This document shows positions 26,059 through 34,035 of a DNA stretch of 64,000 nucleotides, in pieces; position 1 is the stretch's first letter, and every line of letters starts with the position of its first letter. The translations under genes were made by a program, and so were the position numbers. The stretch spans positions 57,916 to 121,915 of the forward strand of contig JAKAKS010000006.1 of NCBI GenBank assembly GCA_021813405.1, read 5' to 3'. The stretch comes from Nitrospirota bacterium. GTDB taxonomy: Bacteria > Nitrospirota > Thermodesulfovibrionia > Thermodesulfovibrionales > JdFR-88. Under the pieces are notes generated by a model. That model saw only the letters and a program-made list of their open reading frames with translations. It did not search any database and was not told the origin of the DNA.

Positions 26059-26387
26059 TCCCCCTTTTTGCCGTCACCCCGGCACGTCTTAAGCCGGGGT
26101 CCAGCGACGGTGTGTAATTTCCTTATTTCTCTTAAGACTTGCCTTATTTCTTTCATAAGCGCCTTATTGGCATCTATAAGCCGCGCGTTTGCTTGCGCAA
26201 GGCCTAAAGCTTCGTAATATATTGCCCCTTGTCTGGCGAGTGCGTTTTGCTGGAGCAACATTAAAGGCTCCAGGGATTGCCTTAGCTTCTTTAAATCGGG
26301 CTTATCAACTGTGTAGCAAATGTCATAAATATCTTTAACCAACCCTTCCATCGGCTTAATCCCCAGAATGTCTTTTCCTGCCATCAT
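26055..26387 (-). CDS. Early hypothetical helical protein
   Basis: 110 aa, almost entirely helical by eye (DIYDICYTVDKPDLKKLR, EALGLAQANARLIDANKAL, IRQVLREIRKLH), with a basic C terminus. A GGGGGA ribosome site precedes the ATG, and overlaps of 4 bp join it to both neighbours. No domain is recognised. Confidence 0.65.
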   Translation of the reverse strand: MMAGKDILGIKPMEGLVKDIYDICYTVDKPDLKKLRQSLEPLMLLQQNALARQGAIYYEALGLAQANARLIDANKALMKEIRQVLREIRKLHTVAGPRLKTCRGDGKKGE

Positions 26388-26599
26388 TCCCCCTTATTCC
26401 GGTCCGTAGATTCGGGCAGATTCAATGCCTGGCAGATAAGATTGCCCATTATCGCCATGCCCATTAATGCCTGCTTTGCCGTCGGCGGGCGGATTCCCGC
26501 CCTTGCCTGCTGTTCCAGTTTTTCCGCTTTCCTTTTCAGCTTCGCGGCCTTTCGTTCCAGCCGGCCACGCCGGACCGCAGATGCTGCATATTTTTTCAT
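26384..26599 (-). CDS. Small basic coiled-coil protein overlapping its neighbour
   Basis: 71 aa with AAAGGA before ATG 26599. A very basic N-terminal helix (RRGRLERKAAKLKRKAEKLEQQA) is followed by a hydrophobic helix (KQALMGMAIMGNLICQAL). It overlaps the 3' half of the gene at 26394-26789 in another frame for about 200 bp. Its composition looks more natural than that of the overlapping tail, so this frame is probably used. Confidence 0.55.
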   Translation of the reverse strand: MKKYAASAVRRGRLERKAAKLKRKAEKLEQQARAGIRPPTAKQALMGMAIMGNLICQALNLPESTDRNKGE

Positions 26600-26789
26600 G
26601 GTCCTTTATCTGCCTCCTGTACATATGGAACATTCGTTCCAGATTCGCCGCCTGTTTCTCTGTAAGCTCCATATCCGGCTTATTAAGCGCCACGCTCAGC
26701 ATGTTGGAACAAAACCGCTTGTTATAGGAGCCAACCTGGAACGTACAGTTCCCCAGGGCTATCGCCTTTTTAATCTGATCGGGTGTCAT
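26394..26789 (-). CDS. Early hypothetical protein with overlapping 3' half
   Basis: 131 aa starting on an ATGA overlap with the preceding gene. The first 70 residues look like a normal helical domain (TPDQIKKAIALGNCTFQVG, LTEKQAANLERMFHMYRRQI) and end in CSIC. After that the chain is low-complexity Gly/Lys (EAEKESGKTGTAGKGG), exactly where another gene (26384-26599) runs in a second frame. Either the genes truly overlap or a frameshift separates an originally shorter protein. Confidence 0.6.
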   Translation of the reverse strand: MTPDQIKKAIALGNCTFQVGSYNKRFCSNMLSVALNKPDMELTEKQAANLERMFHMYRRQIKDHEKICSICGPAWPAGTKGREAEKESGKTGTAGKGGNPPADGKAGINGHGDNGQSYLPGIESARIYGPE

Positions 26790-27121
26790 TCCGTCACGGG
26801 CTCATACGTGGCCGCGAATATATCAGGCTTGCAAGGATAGTGTTCACCCTTTACCCCGGTTATTATCCAATCGCCAGGGCACACTATATGCCCGCCTTCA
26901 AGGGTGTCAATCCATCCATGATCGTGCATGATTTTCCCGCATTGATCGCATACTCTGCGGCCTGATATATCAGGGCGGCGAAAATACCGTACTATCTTCC
27001 CCTCTAAAAGCTCGCCTTTAAATTTCCCCTCGGTAAACCGCTCTTTGCCATCTTCTGGATGATCCCCGTTTTTAAACCACTGTACTGCATCAATGACAAC
27101 CGGCTTTTTTCTGAATTTCAT
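26786..27121 (-). CDS. Conserved phage protein of the PGDWIITGVKGE type
   Basis: 111 aa from ATG 27121 (GAGGTG upstream; the longer frame is rejected). It begins MKFRKKPVVIDAVQW and ends with HIVCPGDWIITGVKGEHYP and CKPDIFAATYEPV. I know this combination from a very common uncharacterised phage protein. A CDQC pair lies in the middle. It is cytosolic with no catalytic motif known to me. It is good evidence for phage origin of the operon. Confidence 0.85.
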   Translation of the reverse strand: MKFRKKPVVIDAVQWFKNGDHPEDGKERFTEGKFKGELLEGKIVRYFRRPDISGRRVCDQCGKIMHDHGWIDTLEGGHIVCPGDWIITGVKGEHYPCKPDIFAATYEPVTE

Positions 27122-27168
27122 TTTCACCTCTTTTTTTAAGGCGGAGTTTCCCCCGCCCTTTTGGTTTT

Positions 27169-27471
27169 TTAATTCCTCTCGCTTGGCGGAAGCTTGTCCG
27201 CCAGATGCAGGCCCGAAACGGCAAGGGTGTACTTGCTGGCCCATTCCTTCACCGTTTCAGCGGATCCAGCGACGGCTGACCCTATGATCACGATTAAGGG
27301 TAGCTTCAGCTTATCGAAAACAAAATCAACTTTTTTCCCGTTCTGGACCCCGATCATGTAGCATGGGTCCTTCAGGTAAAAAGCCTCATGCCCCTCAACC
27401 CGGCCATCAAACTTCCCTGCGTATTGCATACCGTTTGAGACCACATATAAAAGCTCACCTTTCTGAAACAC
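27169..27471 (-). CDS. Small beta-barrel-like early protein
   Basis: 100 aa with GTG start overlapping the histone-like gene stop (TAGTG). The first half is beta-rich (GELLYVVSNGMQYAGKFDG, EAFYLKDPCYMIGV, KKVDFVFDKLKLP), loosely like an Sm/Hfq-type small barrel. A hydrophobic stretch and a helix follow. The Sm-like reading is weak. No partner other than the adjacent histone-like gene is suggested by context. Confidence 0.6.
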   Translation of the reverse strand: MFQKGELLYVVSNGMQYAGKFDGRVEGHEAFYLKDPCYMIGVQNGKKVDFVFDKLKLPLIVIIGSAVAGSAETVKEWASKYTLAVSGLHLADKLPPSERN

Positions 27472-27755
27472 TATTTCACCACCCTTTCCTTTCCGGTTTT
27501 CACATCCTTCGGATCCGCAAGAAAACAGCAGGCCTTCCGGACGTGCGATGCGCTTATTACCGTTGTCTTCTCATCGATTGCCGCGCAGCACATCCGGTTG
27601 ACTATCAGCTCGCCGTATTTTTCCATCTCCGAAAGCGCCCCGGCAGAAAGCCGGAGCATTACAAAGGGAGGATTCTCCCTTTGGTCCATATGGTCCTGAA
27701 TGGCCCGCTTCACCTGACTTCTACGAATGAACCCTACTTTCTCATTTCTTGCCAC
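27471..27755 (-). CDS. Histone-fold-like small DNA-binding protein
   Basis: 94 aa, GTG start with AAGGAGGG upstream. Residues 9-80 can be laid on a histone fold. Helix 1 is RRSQVKRAIQ. The long helix 2 begins after RLS (LSAGALSEMEKYGELIVNRM...AA). A short loop then carries TTVISASHVRKAC, as in the RxS...A...KTV.A.D(I/V)..A pattern of archaeal and bacterial histones. A basic tail (KTGKERVVK) follows. It may bend or wrap the viral genome near the origin, which lies directly upstream. The fold is inferred from pattern only. Confidence 0.6.
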   Translation of the reverse strand: MARNEKVGFIRRSQVKRAIQDHMDQRENPPFVMLRLSAGALSEMEKYGELIVNRMCCAAIDEKTTVISASHVRKACCFLADPKDVKTGKERVVK

Positions 27756-27820
27756 CCCTAAAGCCCTCCTTCTGAATTTGAGTGATTACACGCTTTTTCT
27801 TGTTTTTTCAATTTAACCCT

Positions 27821-28519
27821 TTATATAACCCGTGTGAAAACGGGGCCTGTAAATTTAGAACGGCAATTTTTAAGGTTCCCCCAGCCTATCCTTCCCCCAA
27901 ACACTATTTTTTGTTGTAAAATCATATACTTGGCTTTGGGGGAACCTTTATAGCTCAAAAAAAAGGTTCCCCCATGGTTCCCCCACCTTCCCCCATGGTT
28001 CCCCCAAAGGTTCCCCCAAAATAAATTAAAAATAATTAATAAAATCATATAGTTATAGTAGTTGGGGGAAGGTTGGAACCTTTTTCGCAAAAAAATTGCT
28101 GTTCTAAATTTCAGTTTCAGGACAAAAAAAAGAGCTAAGTTATTGTTTTTTAAGGCCGAAACGTGATTATGGAATTTTACATTTGTGGTATTTTTACCAC
28201 ACCCCGCCAACGGCCTGCGCTTTCCGCTTGCGCGGAGATTTTGCGCCGGGCGAAGCTCTTTTATTTCGGCCCCTTGTTGGGGCATTTGACACAATTCAGC
28301 CGCCAACGGCCTGCGCCTGCCGCTTGCGCGGAGGTTTTGCGGCTGGCATATGCGGCCCCTGATCGCGCCCATTCTGCCCCCGGTTTGTCCCGGACCTTTC
28401 CCCCTTCCCGAAGCCTTAAGCGCCTCCTGGGCGGTTTTACGAGGCCGGGTTGAGACAAAGGCAAGGCCGGTATCGGAAAGCCGCTCCGCGGCCTTATTAG
28501 ACGGCATTGAATACGGCAT
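27821..28519 (-). CDS. Open frame running from primase end across the origin (doubtful beyond its N terminus)
   Basis: ATG 28519 overlaps the primase stop (TGATG) and has a perfect AAGGAGG 8 nt upstream, so translation probably does start here. The first 60 residues (RLSDTGLAFVSTRPRKTAQEAL) may be a real small protein. After that the frame reads through two 42-bp repeats (QNLRASGRRRPLA, QNLRASGKRRPLA) and then the iterons (WGNHGGRWGNHGG), which looks like non-coding DNA that happens to stay open. The true C terminus is uncertain. Confidence 0.3.
   Translation of the reverse strand: MPYSMPSNKAAERLSDTGLAFVSTRPRKTAQEALKASGRGKGPGQTGGRMGAIRGRICQPQNLRASGRRRPLAAELCQMPQQGAEIKELRPAQNLRASGKRRPLAGCGKNTTNVKFHNHVSALKNNNLALFFVLKLKFRTAIFLRKRFQPSPNYYNYMILLIIFNLFWGNLWGNHGGRWGNHGGTFFLSYKGSPKAKYMILQQKIVFGGRIGWGNLKNCRSKFTGPVFTRVI
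27874..28072. repeat. Iteron array and AT-rich region: putative replication origin of the element
   Basis: GGTTCCCCCA or its variant CCTTCCCCCA occurs nine times. Forward copies start at 27874, 27890, 27965, 27976, 27986, 27997 and 28009; inverted copies lie at 27937-27946 and 28063-28072. Five copies are almost tandem with 10-12-bp period. Between 28019 and 28060 is a nearly pure A/T stretch. AAAATCATATA followed by a GGGGGAA iteron occurs twice (from 27918 and 28041). Iterons plus an AT-rich unwinding region beside a primase-helicase gene define a likely origin. Confidence 0.8.
28204..28245 (+). repeat. 42-bp repeat, copy 1 (near origin)
   Basis: It begins CCGCCAACGGCCTGCGC and ends CGGAGATTTTGCG. 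It matches 28300-28341 with only three differences. The core CCGCTTGCGCGG can fold into a small hairpin. It lies between the primase gene and the iterons. Confidence 0.8.
28300..28341 (+). repeat. 42-bp repeat, copy 2 (near origin)
   Basis: Second copy of the 42-bp repeat, 96 bp from the first, with CCGCTTGCGCGG conserved. Possible roles are a primosome or initiator site, or a REP-like mobile palindrome. Confidence 0.8.
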
Positions 28520-31500
28520 CAAAACAGCCTCCTTACTTTCTTGCTGAACCTCCAGTAGTTTTCCCCGTGGATTTTCTTGTAGTGCTTCCACGTTGGGTTT
28601 GTGGCTATGTATGCCCAGCCGCCGTCTTCCATTACGTCCTGATCGTTCGCTATGCGGGCCCCTAGGCTTATAGGATTTTCAAAAGGGTTCCGCATGCCCT
28701 GGTTTTTGCAATAACGGTTAAACAAGGTCCAGAGGGCCTTGGCGGTGATTATCACCTCGAACCTGTGAAAGTCCAGCTCGTCCCCGAATTCGTCAGGCTC
28801 CGGGTTCAGCTCGGTAAGGTAAAACGTCTGGATGTACTCCGGATCGTCATAAACATAAACGTGCTCATCGTTAAAGTCCGGATGCGGCTGGAGCTTCAGG
28901 CCGTCACCCTTGCCCCTCATTTTCATGCACACCTCGTTTAAAAGGCCGTCCATGAAGGTAAGCAGGGTATTGGATGCGATGGCCGTCTGCTTGGCCTCTT
29001 CCTGCCAGCGGGCGATCCAGCGGTCCAGGATATCCATTGCCTGTATCATGGGCGATGTCTTTGTGCCGGGCAGCGGTATATGCTTGAGCACGGCCTGAAG
29101 TATTACAAGCATGGTGCATATATGCTCGTTATTGCGCTCCTTATTGTGGCCGGCGTGCTTGCCCTGAAGGTACTTGCTCCAGTCCTGCCGCTTATCGAGG
29201 TTGGGCAGCACTTCATGGGCCAAAAGCCTGAATAGGGCGGAAAGCATCATGTTCCGCTTTTTCTGGATGGCCCTTACCACCTCATCGTGCATATAGCCTT
29301 CGTTGCGCTGGCCGCTATCGAGCACCAGGGGGCACGTACGGTTGATAAGCTCCGGGTACTTGCCGGGGAACGGCTCTATTGAAGTGCTCATTTCAAAGGA
29401 ATTAAGGCGCTGGTAAATCACTTCCGTATCGCTGCCGCTCTTGGCCTTCGGCCTGTGTGAAGAATTGGCTATGTATAACAGAAAGTCCACCTTGGCCAGA
29501 GTGAGGTTCCGGTTTTCCAGGTTGTCATTGAAGACAAGAGGGTTATGGGTTGCTACTCGAGTATCCGCCGCGTCCGAGCCCTTGCCTACATAATTTTCCC
29601 CATAGATCAGATAACTGACCCTTTCGGCCACTTTGCTCTTGCCCGTACCGCTTCCGCCTATGACCTGCATCAGGGCGCGGTCCCCCTGGTAATTCATCAT
29701 GAAGATGGACGCCGCCCAGCAAAGCAGGAAATACCTTTGAGGGGTTTCACACGGGGTAACATCCATTATCAGCTCTTTCAAAGCGGCCCATGCGGCTTTG
29801 TCATTTTCTTCCTGCATATATTCAAACTGACGGATCTGCCCGCTGGAGGAAAGCAGGACGGCCGTTTCGTTAGTGCCGTTGTCTATCATGGCTGGCTCTT
29901 CGCCGGGGGTGATGCGCACTATCTTGTTATGGGCGCTGTTTAGGTTGATGAAAATAACGTCCCGTTCCCGGTTCGTGTGCATCCAGCTCATCATGTCCAC
30001 CGGCTCGCCAGTGGCGTTGCATATCTGCTGCAGGTAGTACCATACCGTAGTGCCCGGTTTCTCGATGGCTGCCAGGCGGGTAAGCTTGTACATCAGCGTG
30101 TTGAATTCCAGGTTGTTCCCGATCTCGTAAATCTTGCGCTGATAGAAAAGCCACACGCGGGCGTCGCTGGTTTTGAAAAAGCGGGCATTGGCGTTCAGAA
30201 ACCATTTATGGATGTAATTGGCCAGTACATACGGGTCCGCCTTTTTGATCTCCCCGCGGAACAGCTCCGAAAGGTGCTGATAGAGGTCCACACTGTTGTT
30301 TACCAGTTCCTCCACGCCCTTCAGGGATATGCCCATCGCCTTGGCCGCAATGTCCGTGTATACGTCAACGTCCGCTTGTGATTTGAGGGCGTTTATGCCC
30401 AAGGCCAGCTTCCGGAGCTTGAATGCCTCGAGGCGTTGTTTCACGTCCGGAATAAGCCGCAACTGCTCCAGCTCCCAGTGAAGCGGCTCCTGCGCGTTTG
30501 AAATTAAATCCCGTACGGTGTTGCGCGCGGAGGAAACCGATTTGCCGGATTTTAAAAGGCCCTGAATATAATCATCGGGATCCTTGTCCTGCCGGCCGTC
30601 AACATCCGGGTGGACGATTATCCTTACCTGCATCTCAGCATCTGCAAGCGCCCTGTAAAGGAAGCGGATGTGATGCGCGCCGCCCTCGCCATCCAGCTTG
30701 TTGGGGTCGAACGGTTTCTTCTGATGGTCTTTGTCGAACCATAAATAGACGGTTTTGCCGGAACAAAAATTCCTTATGAGCTTGGGTTGGTCCTTGCCGG
30801 GACTCCCCGCGGTGCCGCATACGTTCTCTATGCCGATATCGAAGAGGCTGGCAACATCATTCTCCCCCTCAACTATGATCTGCTCGTTCGTGCGCCCCAG
30901 GGCCGCGTAATTGATAAAAAAAGCCTTTTGCGTCCCGCGTATTGTAAGGCCGGGGATTTTCTTTTCCGGGTCCTTCCAGGTGAAGCTAATCACCTTTCCG
31001 GCATGGTCGATAACGGGGAATACTGCCCCCTTCCAGTAATAGTCTTTCGGCTCGATGGGCTTGTCCTGTTTGTCCTTATCCACGGCCAGGCCGGTTGCTA
31101 TCACGTCCGCATCGGTAAGCCCCTGCCCTTTCAGGAACTTTAACAGGCCATTTGTCACCCATCCGGCCCGCATCTTTTCCATGGTTGCGCGGGTGTGGCC
31201 GCGCTGTTTAAGAAACCATTCAGCCCCGGCCGATCCTTCCGCCGCCATGGCCCGGTGATAGTGCTCGGCCGCAAGCCGGAATATTTTTTCATTGCCGGTC
31301 TCTGCCCGTTCCTTTTTGGGCTTTGCCTCATCTATCTCGATGCCGGCAACGTCAGCTCCGTATTTAAGCGCCTCGCCCAAGTCCAGATTTTTGTATTTCT
31401 GGTAAAAGGTGAAAACGTCCCCGTGCGCATCACAGGAAAAGCATTTGTAACCCCGCTCGTCTACCAGGCTGAAACAGTCCTGGTGTCCGCAGAAAGGGCA

Positions 31501-31599
31501 TTCCTTAAGATGATGCCGTCCCCATTCCAGACCTGTTTCATTTACTATGACGGTTTTCAGGTCCAGCGCGGCTTTTACACGGGCGAAGTTGTCGGTCAC
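28519..31599 (-). CDS. Phage primase-helicase (CHC2 zinc finger, TOPRIM, helicase domain)
   Basis: 1026 aa, replicating the element. The N-terminal zinc finger has CPFCGHQDCF and CFSC (Cys34, 37, 53, 56). A TOPRIM region follows at about 240-300 (IIVEGENDVASLFDIG, VYLWFDKDHQ). The C-terminal half has a P-loop VIGGSGTGKSKVAE near residue 648 and an acidic LVFNDNLENRN, as in phage SF3/D5-type helicases. GTG 31599 overlaps the methyltransferase stop (GTGA). Origin iterons lie just downstream. Domains are clear; the helicase superfamily is inferred. Confidence 0.88.
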   Translation of the reverse strand: MTDNFARVKAALDLKTVIVNETGLEWGRHHLKECPFCGHQDCFSLVDERGYKCFSCDAHGDVFTFYQKYKNLDLGEALKYGADVAGIEIDEAKPKKERAETGNEKIFRLAAEHYHRAMAAEGSAGAEWFLKQRGHTRATMEKMRAGWVTNGLLKFLKGQGLTDADVIATGLAVDKDKQDKPIEPKDYYWKGAVFPVIDHAGKVISFTWKDPEKKIPGLTIRGTQKAFFINYAALGRTNEQIIVEGENDVASLFDIGIENVCGTAGSPGKDQPKLIRNFCSGKTVYLWFDKDHQKKPFDPNKLDGEGGAHHIRFLYRALADAEMQVRIIVHPDVDGRQDKDPDDYIQGLLKSGKSVSSARNTVRDLISNAQEPLHWELEQLRLIPDVKQRLEAFKLRKLALGINALKSQADVDVYTDIAAKAMGISLKGVEELVNNSVDLYQHLSELFRGEIKKADPYVLANYIHKWFLNANARFFKTSDARVWLFYQRKIYEIGNNLEFNTLMYKLTRLAAIEKPGTTVWYYLQQICNATGEPVDMMSWMHTNRERDVIFINLNSAHNKIVRITPGEEPAMIDNGTNETAVLLSSSGQIRQFEYMQEENDKAAWAALKELIMDVTPCETPQRYFLLCWAASIFMMNYQGDRALMQVIGGSGTGKSKVAERVSYLIYGENYVGKGSDAADTRVATHNPLVFNDNLENRNLTLAKVDFLLYIANSSHRPKAKSGSDTEVIYQRLNSFEMSTSIEPFPGKYPELINRTCPLVLDSGQRNEGYMHDEVVRAIQKKRNMMLSALFRLLAHEVLPNLDKRQDWSKYLQGKHAGHNKERNNEHICTMLVILQAVLKHIPLPGTKTSPMIQAMDILDRWIARWQEEAKQTAIASNTLLTFMDGLLNEVCMKMRGKGDGLKLQPHPDFNDEHVYVYDDPEYIQTFYLTELNPEPDEFGDELDFHRFEVIITAKALWTLFNRYCKNQGMRNPFENPISLGARIANDQDVMEDGGWAYIATNPTWKHYKKIHGENYWRFSKKVRRLF

Positions 31600-33269
31600 G
31601 CTTGGGCCGTCTTTCTAACATCAACTACATTCGCGCTTACAAGCGCCTTTACCATGGCAGGACAAACGGAGTTGCCGCATTTAGCTACCTGCTCGGTTTT
31701 GCTGATAGGCTTACGGGCGATCTCTTTGGAACCGAAAAAGTCCTCTGTGAAACATCCTTCCTCGATGACGTAGCTGTCCGGAAATCCCTGGGCCCTGAAA
31801 AGCTCTCTGGGCGTCAACATCCGGAGACCGATATCCGCTATCCGGTATTCTTCCCCGTGCACGGTGACCAGGCCGAAACGGTCCTTTGTTTCGATTGTAT
31901 TAATGGGCTTCCTCATGTCATGGGATTCACTACAACCGTGATATTGCAGCAGGAACACCCGGACTTCTCCGAAATGCAAACCGCCCGCTGTAATTGTTTG
32001 AAGTGGCCAGCGCACGTCCTGGCCGATATTGGTGCCCTTGAGTTTTACAAGATGGCTGGATCCAAGGACTTTATAGGCTGATCCTGTGAGAGTTCTTACA
32101 GGCTCTTTTGGATGGTAAACATATTTACCGCGGCCAGTTGTTTTTGAATGAGCGGCGCTGGAAAGAAAAGCGGAAACAAGATATTCATGGTTGCCAGTCG
32201 TTAAGGTCGGAATTGGCTTATTCGCTTTCGATCCCGAGTGCCCGGATGTGTTCACCATTAAGTGCGGTATTACAATGGCTACATCCGCTTTGGAAGTCCC
32301 AGTCCCAAACGCCTCTTTAATGCCTCTTGGGCGGCTTTGCCCAGCGCGACCGCCTACCCCGACTAAATAAGGCACTACAAGCGCATGCCGGTTTTCCGTG
32401 GTCTGTGTTCTCAGCGGTTCATTCAGCGGCTGCCCCCGGAATTCTTCCCCGGGGCGCGGCCCGTAGTAAGTGACAATGAACGGATCCTCTGCATCGATCA
32501 CGTATCGCATAATGCCCTTGGCAATGCGCCGCTGCGTGGCCTCAGCCAAAGGGCGTTGACGTTCGAAAATGGACGGGGCCGGGATGCTCCAGTCTATGCA
32601 CTCCGCAGCTGTGCGCCATGGTAAAAGCCTTCCGGACTTTACCGCCTCGCTTTTAGGATCTCCGTGCGTGGGCTCTGGCCACACAATGGGGAAGCCGTCG
32701 CAGCGGGCGATCAGGAAAAGGCGCTTCCTGATGGTAGGCGCTCCGTAATCACAAGCCCGGAGCTGCCGATACTCCACTTTGTAGCCGTGCTTTTCGAACC
32801 TTCGAAGGAAGGCCTTGAACGTCTGTCCAGCCTTTGCCGGGTCCGGGTACATACTGCCGTTTTTCTCGATCAGCGGCCCCCAGGTCATAAACTCTTCCAC
32901 GTTTTCGAGCATTATGACTTTTGGCCGCTGCGGCTTGGGCATCGAGGCCCAGCGCATAACTACCCACGCAAGCCCCCGGATATTCTTTTCAACCGGCTTG
33001 CCGCCCTTGGCCTTGGAAAAGTGCTTGCAGTCCGGCGAGAACCAGGCGAGCAATACAGGCCCGGCGCATTCCTTCACCGGGTCCACATCCCAAACGCTTT
33101 CGCACAGGTGTTTAGTAGCAGGATGATTGACCTTGTGCATGGCGATAGCCACAGGGTCATGATTAATGGCGATATCAATAGGCCTGTTTAAGGCCTGTTC
33201 TATTCCGGTGGACGCTCCGCCCCCACCAGCAAAGTTGTCTATTATGAGTCCTTCAAATTGCCCTCTCAA
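31596..33269 (-). CDS. C5-cytosine DNA methyltransferase (phage type)
   Basis: 557 aa. Motif I is DNFAGGGGASTG (residues 11-22), the catalytic loop is WFSPDCKHFSKAKGG with Cys81 (phage-type PDC in place of the usual PPC), and motif VI is LENVEEFMTWG. The C-terminal TPRELFRAQGFPDSY and GNSVCPAMVKAL are motifs IX/X-like. It would protect viral DNA from restriction or mark it. No cognate endonuclease is adjacent. The start is TTG 33269 in an open GC-rich leader. Confidence 0.9.
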   Translation of the reverse strand: MRGQFEGLIIDNFAGGGGASTGIEQALNRPIDIAINHDPVAIAMHKVNHPATKHLCESVWDVDPVKECAGPVLLAWFSPDCKHFSKAKGGKPVEKNIRGLAWVVMRWASMPKPQRPKVIMLENVEEFMTWGPLIEKNGSMYPDPAKAGQTFKAFLRRFEKHGYKVEYRQLRACDYGAPTIRKRLFLIARCDGFPIVWPEPTHGDPKSEAVKSGRLLPWRTAAECIDWSIPAPSIFERQRPLAEATQRRIAKGIMRYVIDAEDPFIVTYYGPRPGEEFRGQPLNEPLRTQTTENRHALVVPYLVGVGGRAGQSRPRGIKEAFGTGTSKADVAIVIPHLMVNTSGHSGSKANKPIPTLTTGNHEYLVSAFLSSAAHSKTTGRGKYVYHPKEPVRTLTGSAYKVLGSSHLVKLKGTNIGQDVRWPLQTITAGGLHFGEVRVFLLQYHGCSESHDMRKPINTIETKDRFGLVTVHGEEYRIADIGLRMLTPRELFRAQGFPDSYVIEEGCFTEDFFGSKEIARKPISKTEQVAKCGNSVCPAMVKALVSANVVDVRKTAQA

Positions 33270-33367
33270 TTCCCGCGCCCCGCTTTCTCTATTTAATTGG
33301 TATCTCTTTTAAACCGGCGGGCGGGGAAACAATCCCGCCCGCCAAAATTTCAGATAAGTAAAGTTTT

Positions 33368-33457
33368 TTAATCCCCGTCCCCGTACCCATCCCCGTACCC
33401 GTACCCGTCCCCGGACCCGGACGAACTGCCCGTGGATTGCGACTCATCTCCTATCAT
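33368..33457 (-). CDS. 29-aa Gly-Asp-Tyr repeat peptide
   Basis: The start shares a base with the previous stop (TAATG). The peptide runs MIGDESQSTGSSSG and then GDGYGYGDGYGDGD, encoded by near-perfect GGGTAC/GGGGAC hexamers. Short Gly-Tyr-Asp-rich peptides of this kind occur in phage early regions, but their function is unknown to me. A second frame across the same hexamers is also open, so the coding reading is not certain. Confidence 0.45.
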   Translation of the reverse strand: MIGDESQSTGSSSGSGDGYGYGDGYGDGD

Positions 33458-33711
33458 TAATTGCTGGCGCTCTTCCATGCTTCCTCCACGCAGTCGATGG
33501 TCGCAATTGCGGTCAGTTCATGGAAACGGATATCCGGAGAAGGATCCAAAACCGTATGCTGAAGCGGTCCCCTTTGCGCCAATTCGCCCAGACCCCGTGT
33601 CGTACCCCATCTCCTGACAACTGCGGCATTTTTGAGAGTGCAGTAAGATCCTTTCTGCTCAAAATCCCCGACAAAAACCCAGCCCCTTTGCAAAATTACA
33701 ATCCTTTTCAT
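33457..33711 (-). CDS. Early hypothetical protein
   Basis: 84 aa from ATG 33711 with GGAGGTCAAG upstream. It begins MKRIVILQRGWVFVGDFE and contains YCTLKNAAVVRRWGTTRGLGELA. Proteins with this KNAxxIRxWGTT(K)GLGELA pattern are frequent in phage genomes and have no known function. The C terminus is acidic (TIDCVEEAWKS). It couples to the Gly-Tyr-Asp peptide. Confidence 0.78.
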   Translation of the reverse strand: MKRIVILQRGWVFVGDFEQKGSYCTLKNAAVVRRWGTTRGLGELAQRGPLQHTVLDPSPDIRFHELTAIATIDCVEEAWKSASN

Positions 33712-33753
33712 CTTGACCTCCAGACTATTGAAATAAAGAGACAATGCCCCTTT

Positions 33754-34035
33754 CTAAAGCCTTATCTCTTTAACGCCCGTTATGTGTTTACGTCTCAGCG
33801 TGAGTATCCCGCCCATGGGCGCAAGGTCCTGAAATGCGAACGCGCCTTTTTCATGCATCCCGCAACGGCTTTTCCAGATGCCCGTAAGCCTGCCCCGCCG
33901 CGTCTGCCGCGCCCCGTCACCCCAGCGCACGTTAATCTCATAATTCCGGCCTTCAACCAGTGTTTCTATCTCACAGGTCAAGATCGGCCCTTGTGCGCCA
34001 TCTGTTATTGTTTGCTCTGTGAACAGTCCCTGCAT
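33754..34035 (-). CDS. Early hypothetical protein, beta-rich
   Basis: 93 aa, overlapping its upstream neighbour by 65 bp. The sequence looks beta-rich (LTCEIETLVEGRNYEINVRWG, GILTLRRKHITGVKEI). A GGGGGAA..GGAG region precedes the ATG. No known motif; kept on operon position and composition. Confidence 0.55.
   Translation of the reverse strand: MQGLFTEQTITDGAQGPILTCEIETLVEGRNYEINVRWGDGARQTRRGRLTGIWKSRCGMHEKGAFAFQDLAPMGGILTLRRKHITGVKEIRL

Noticed and set aside
27874..28072. Regularly spaced repeats that might be a CRISPR array
   Set aside because: The unit is only 10 bp with almost no spacer, occurs in both orientations and flanks an AT-rich segment; this is an iteron origin, not CRISPR.
31596..33269. 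Restriction-modification system
   Set aside because: No endonuclease gene next to the methyltransferase; it looks like a solitary phage enzyme.
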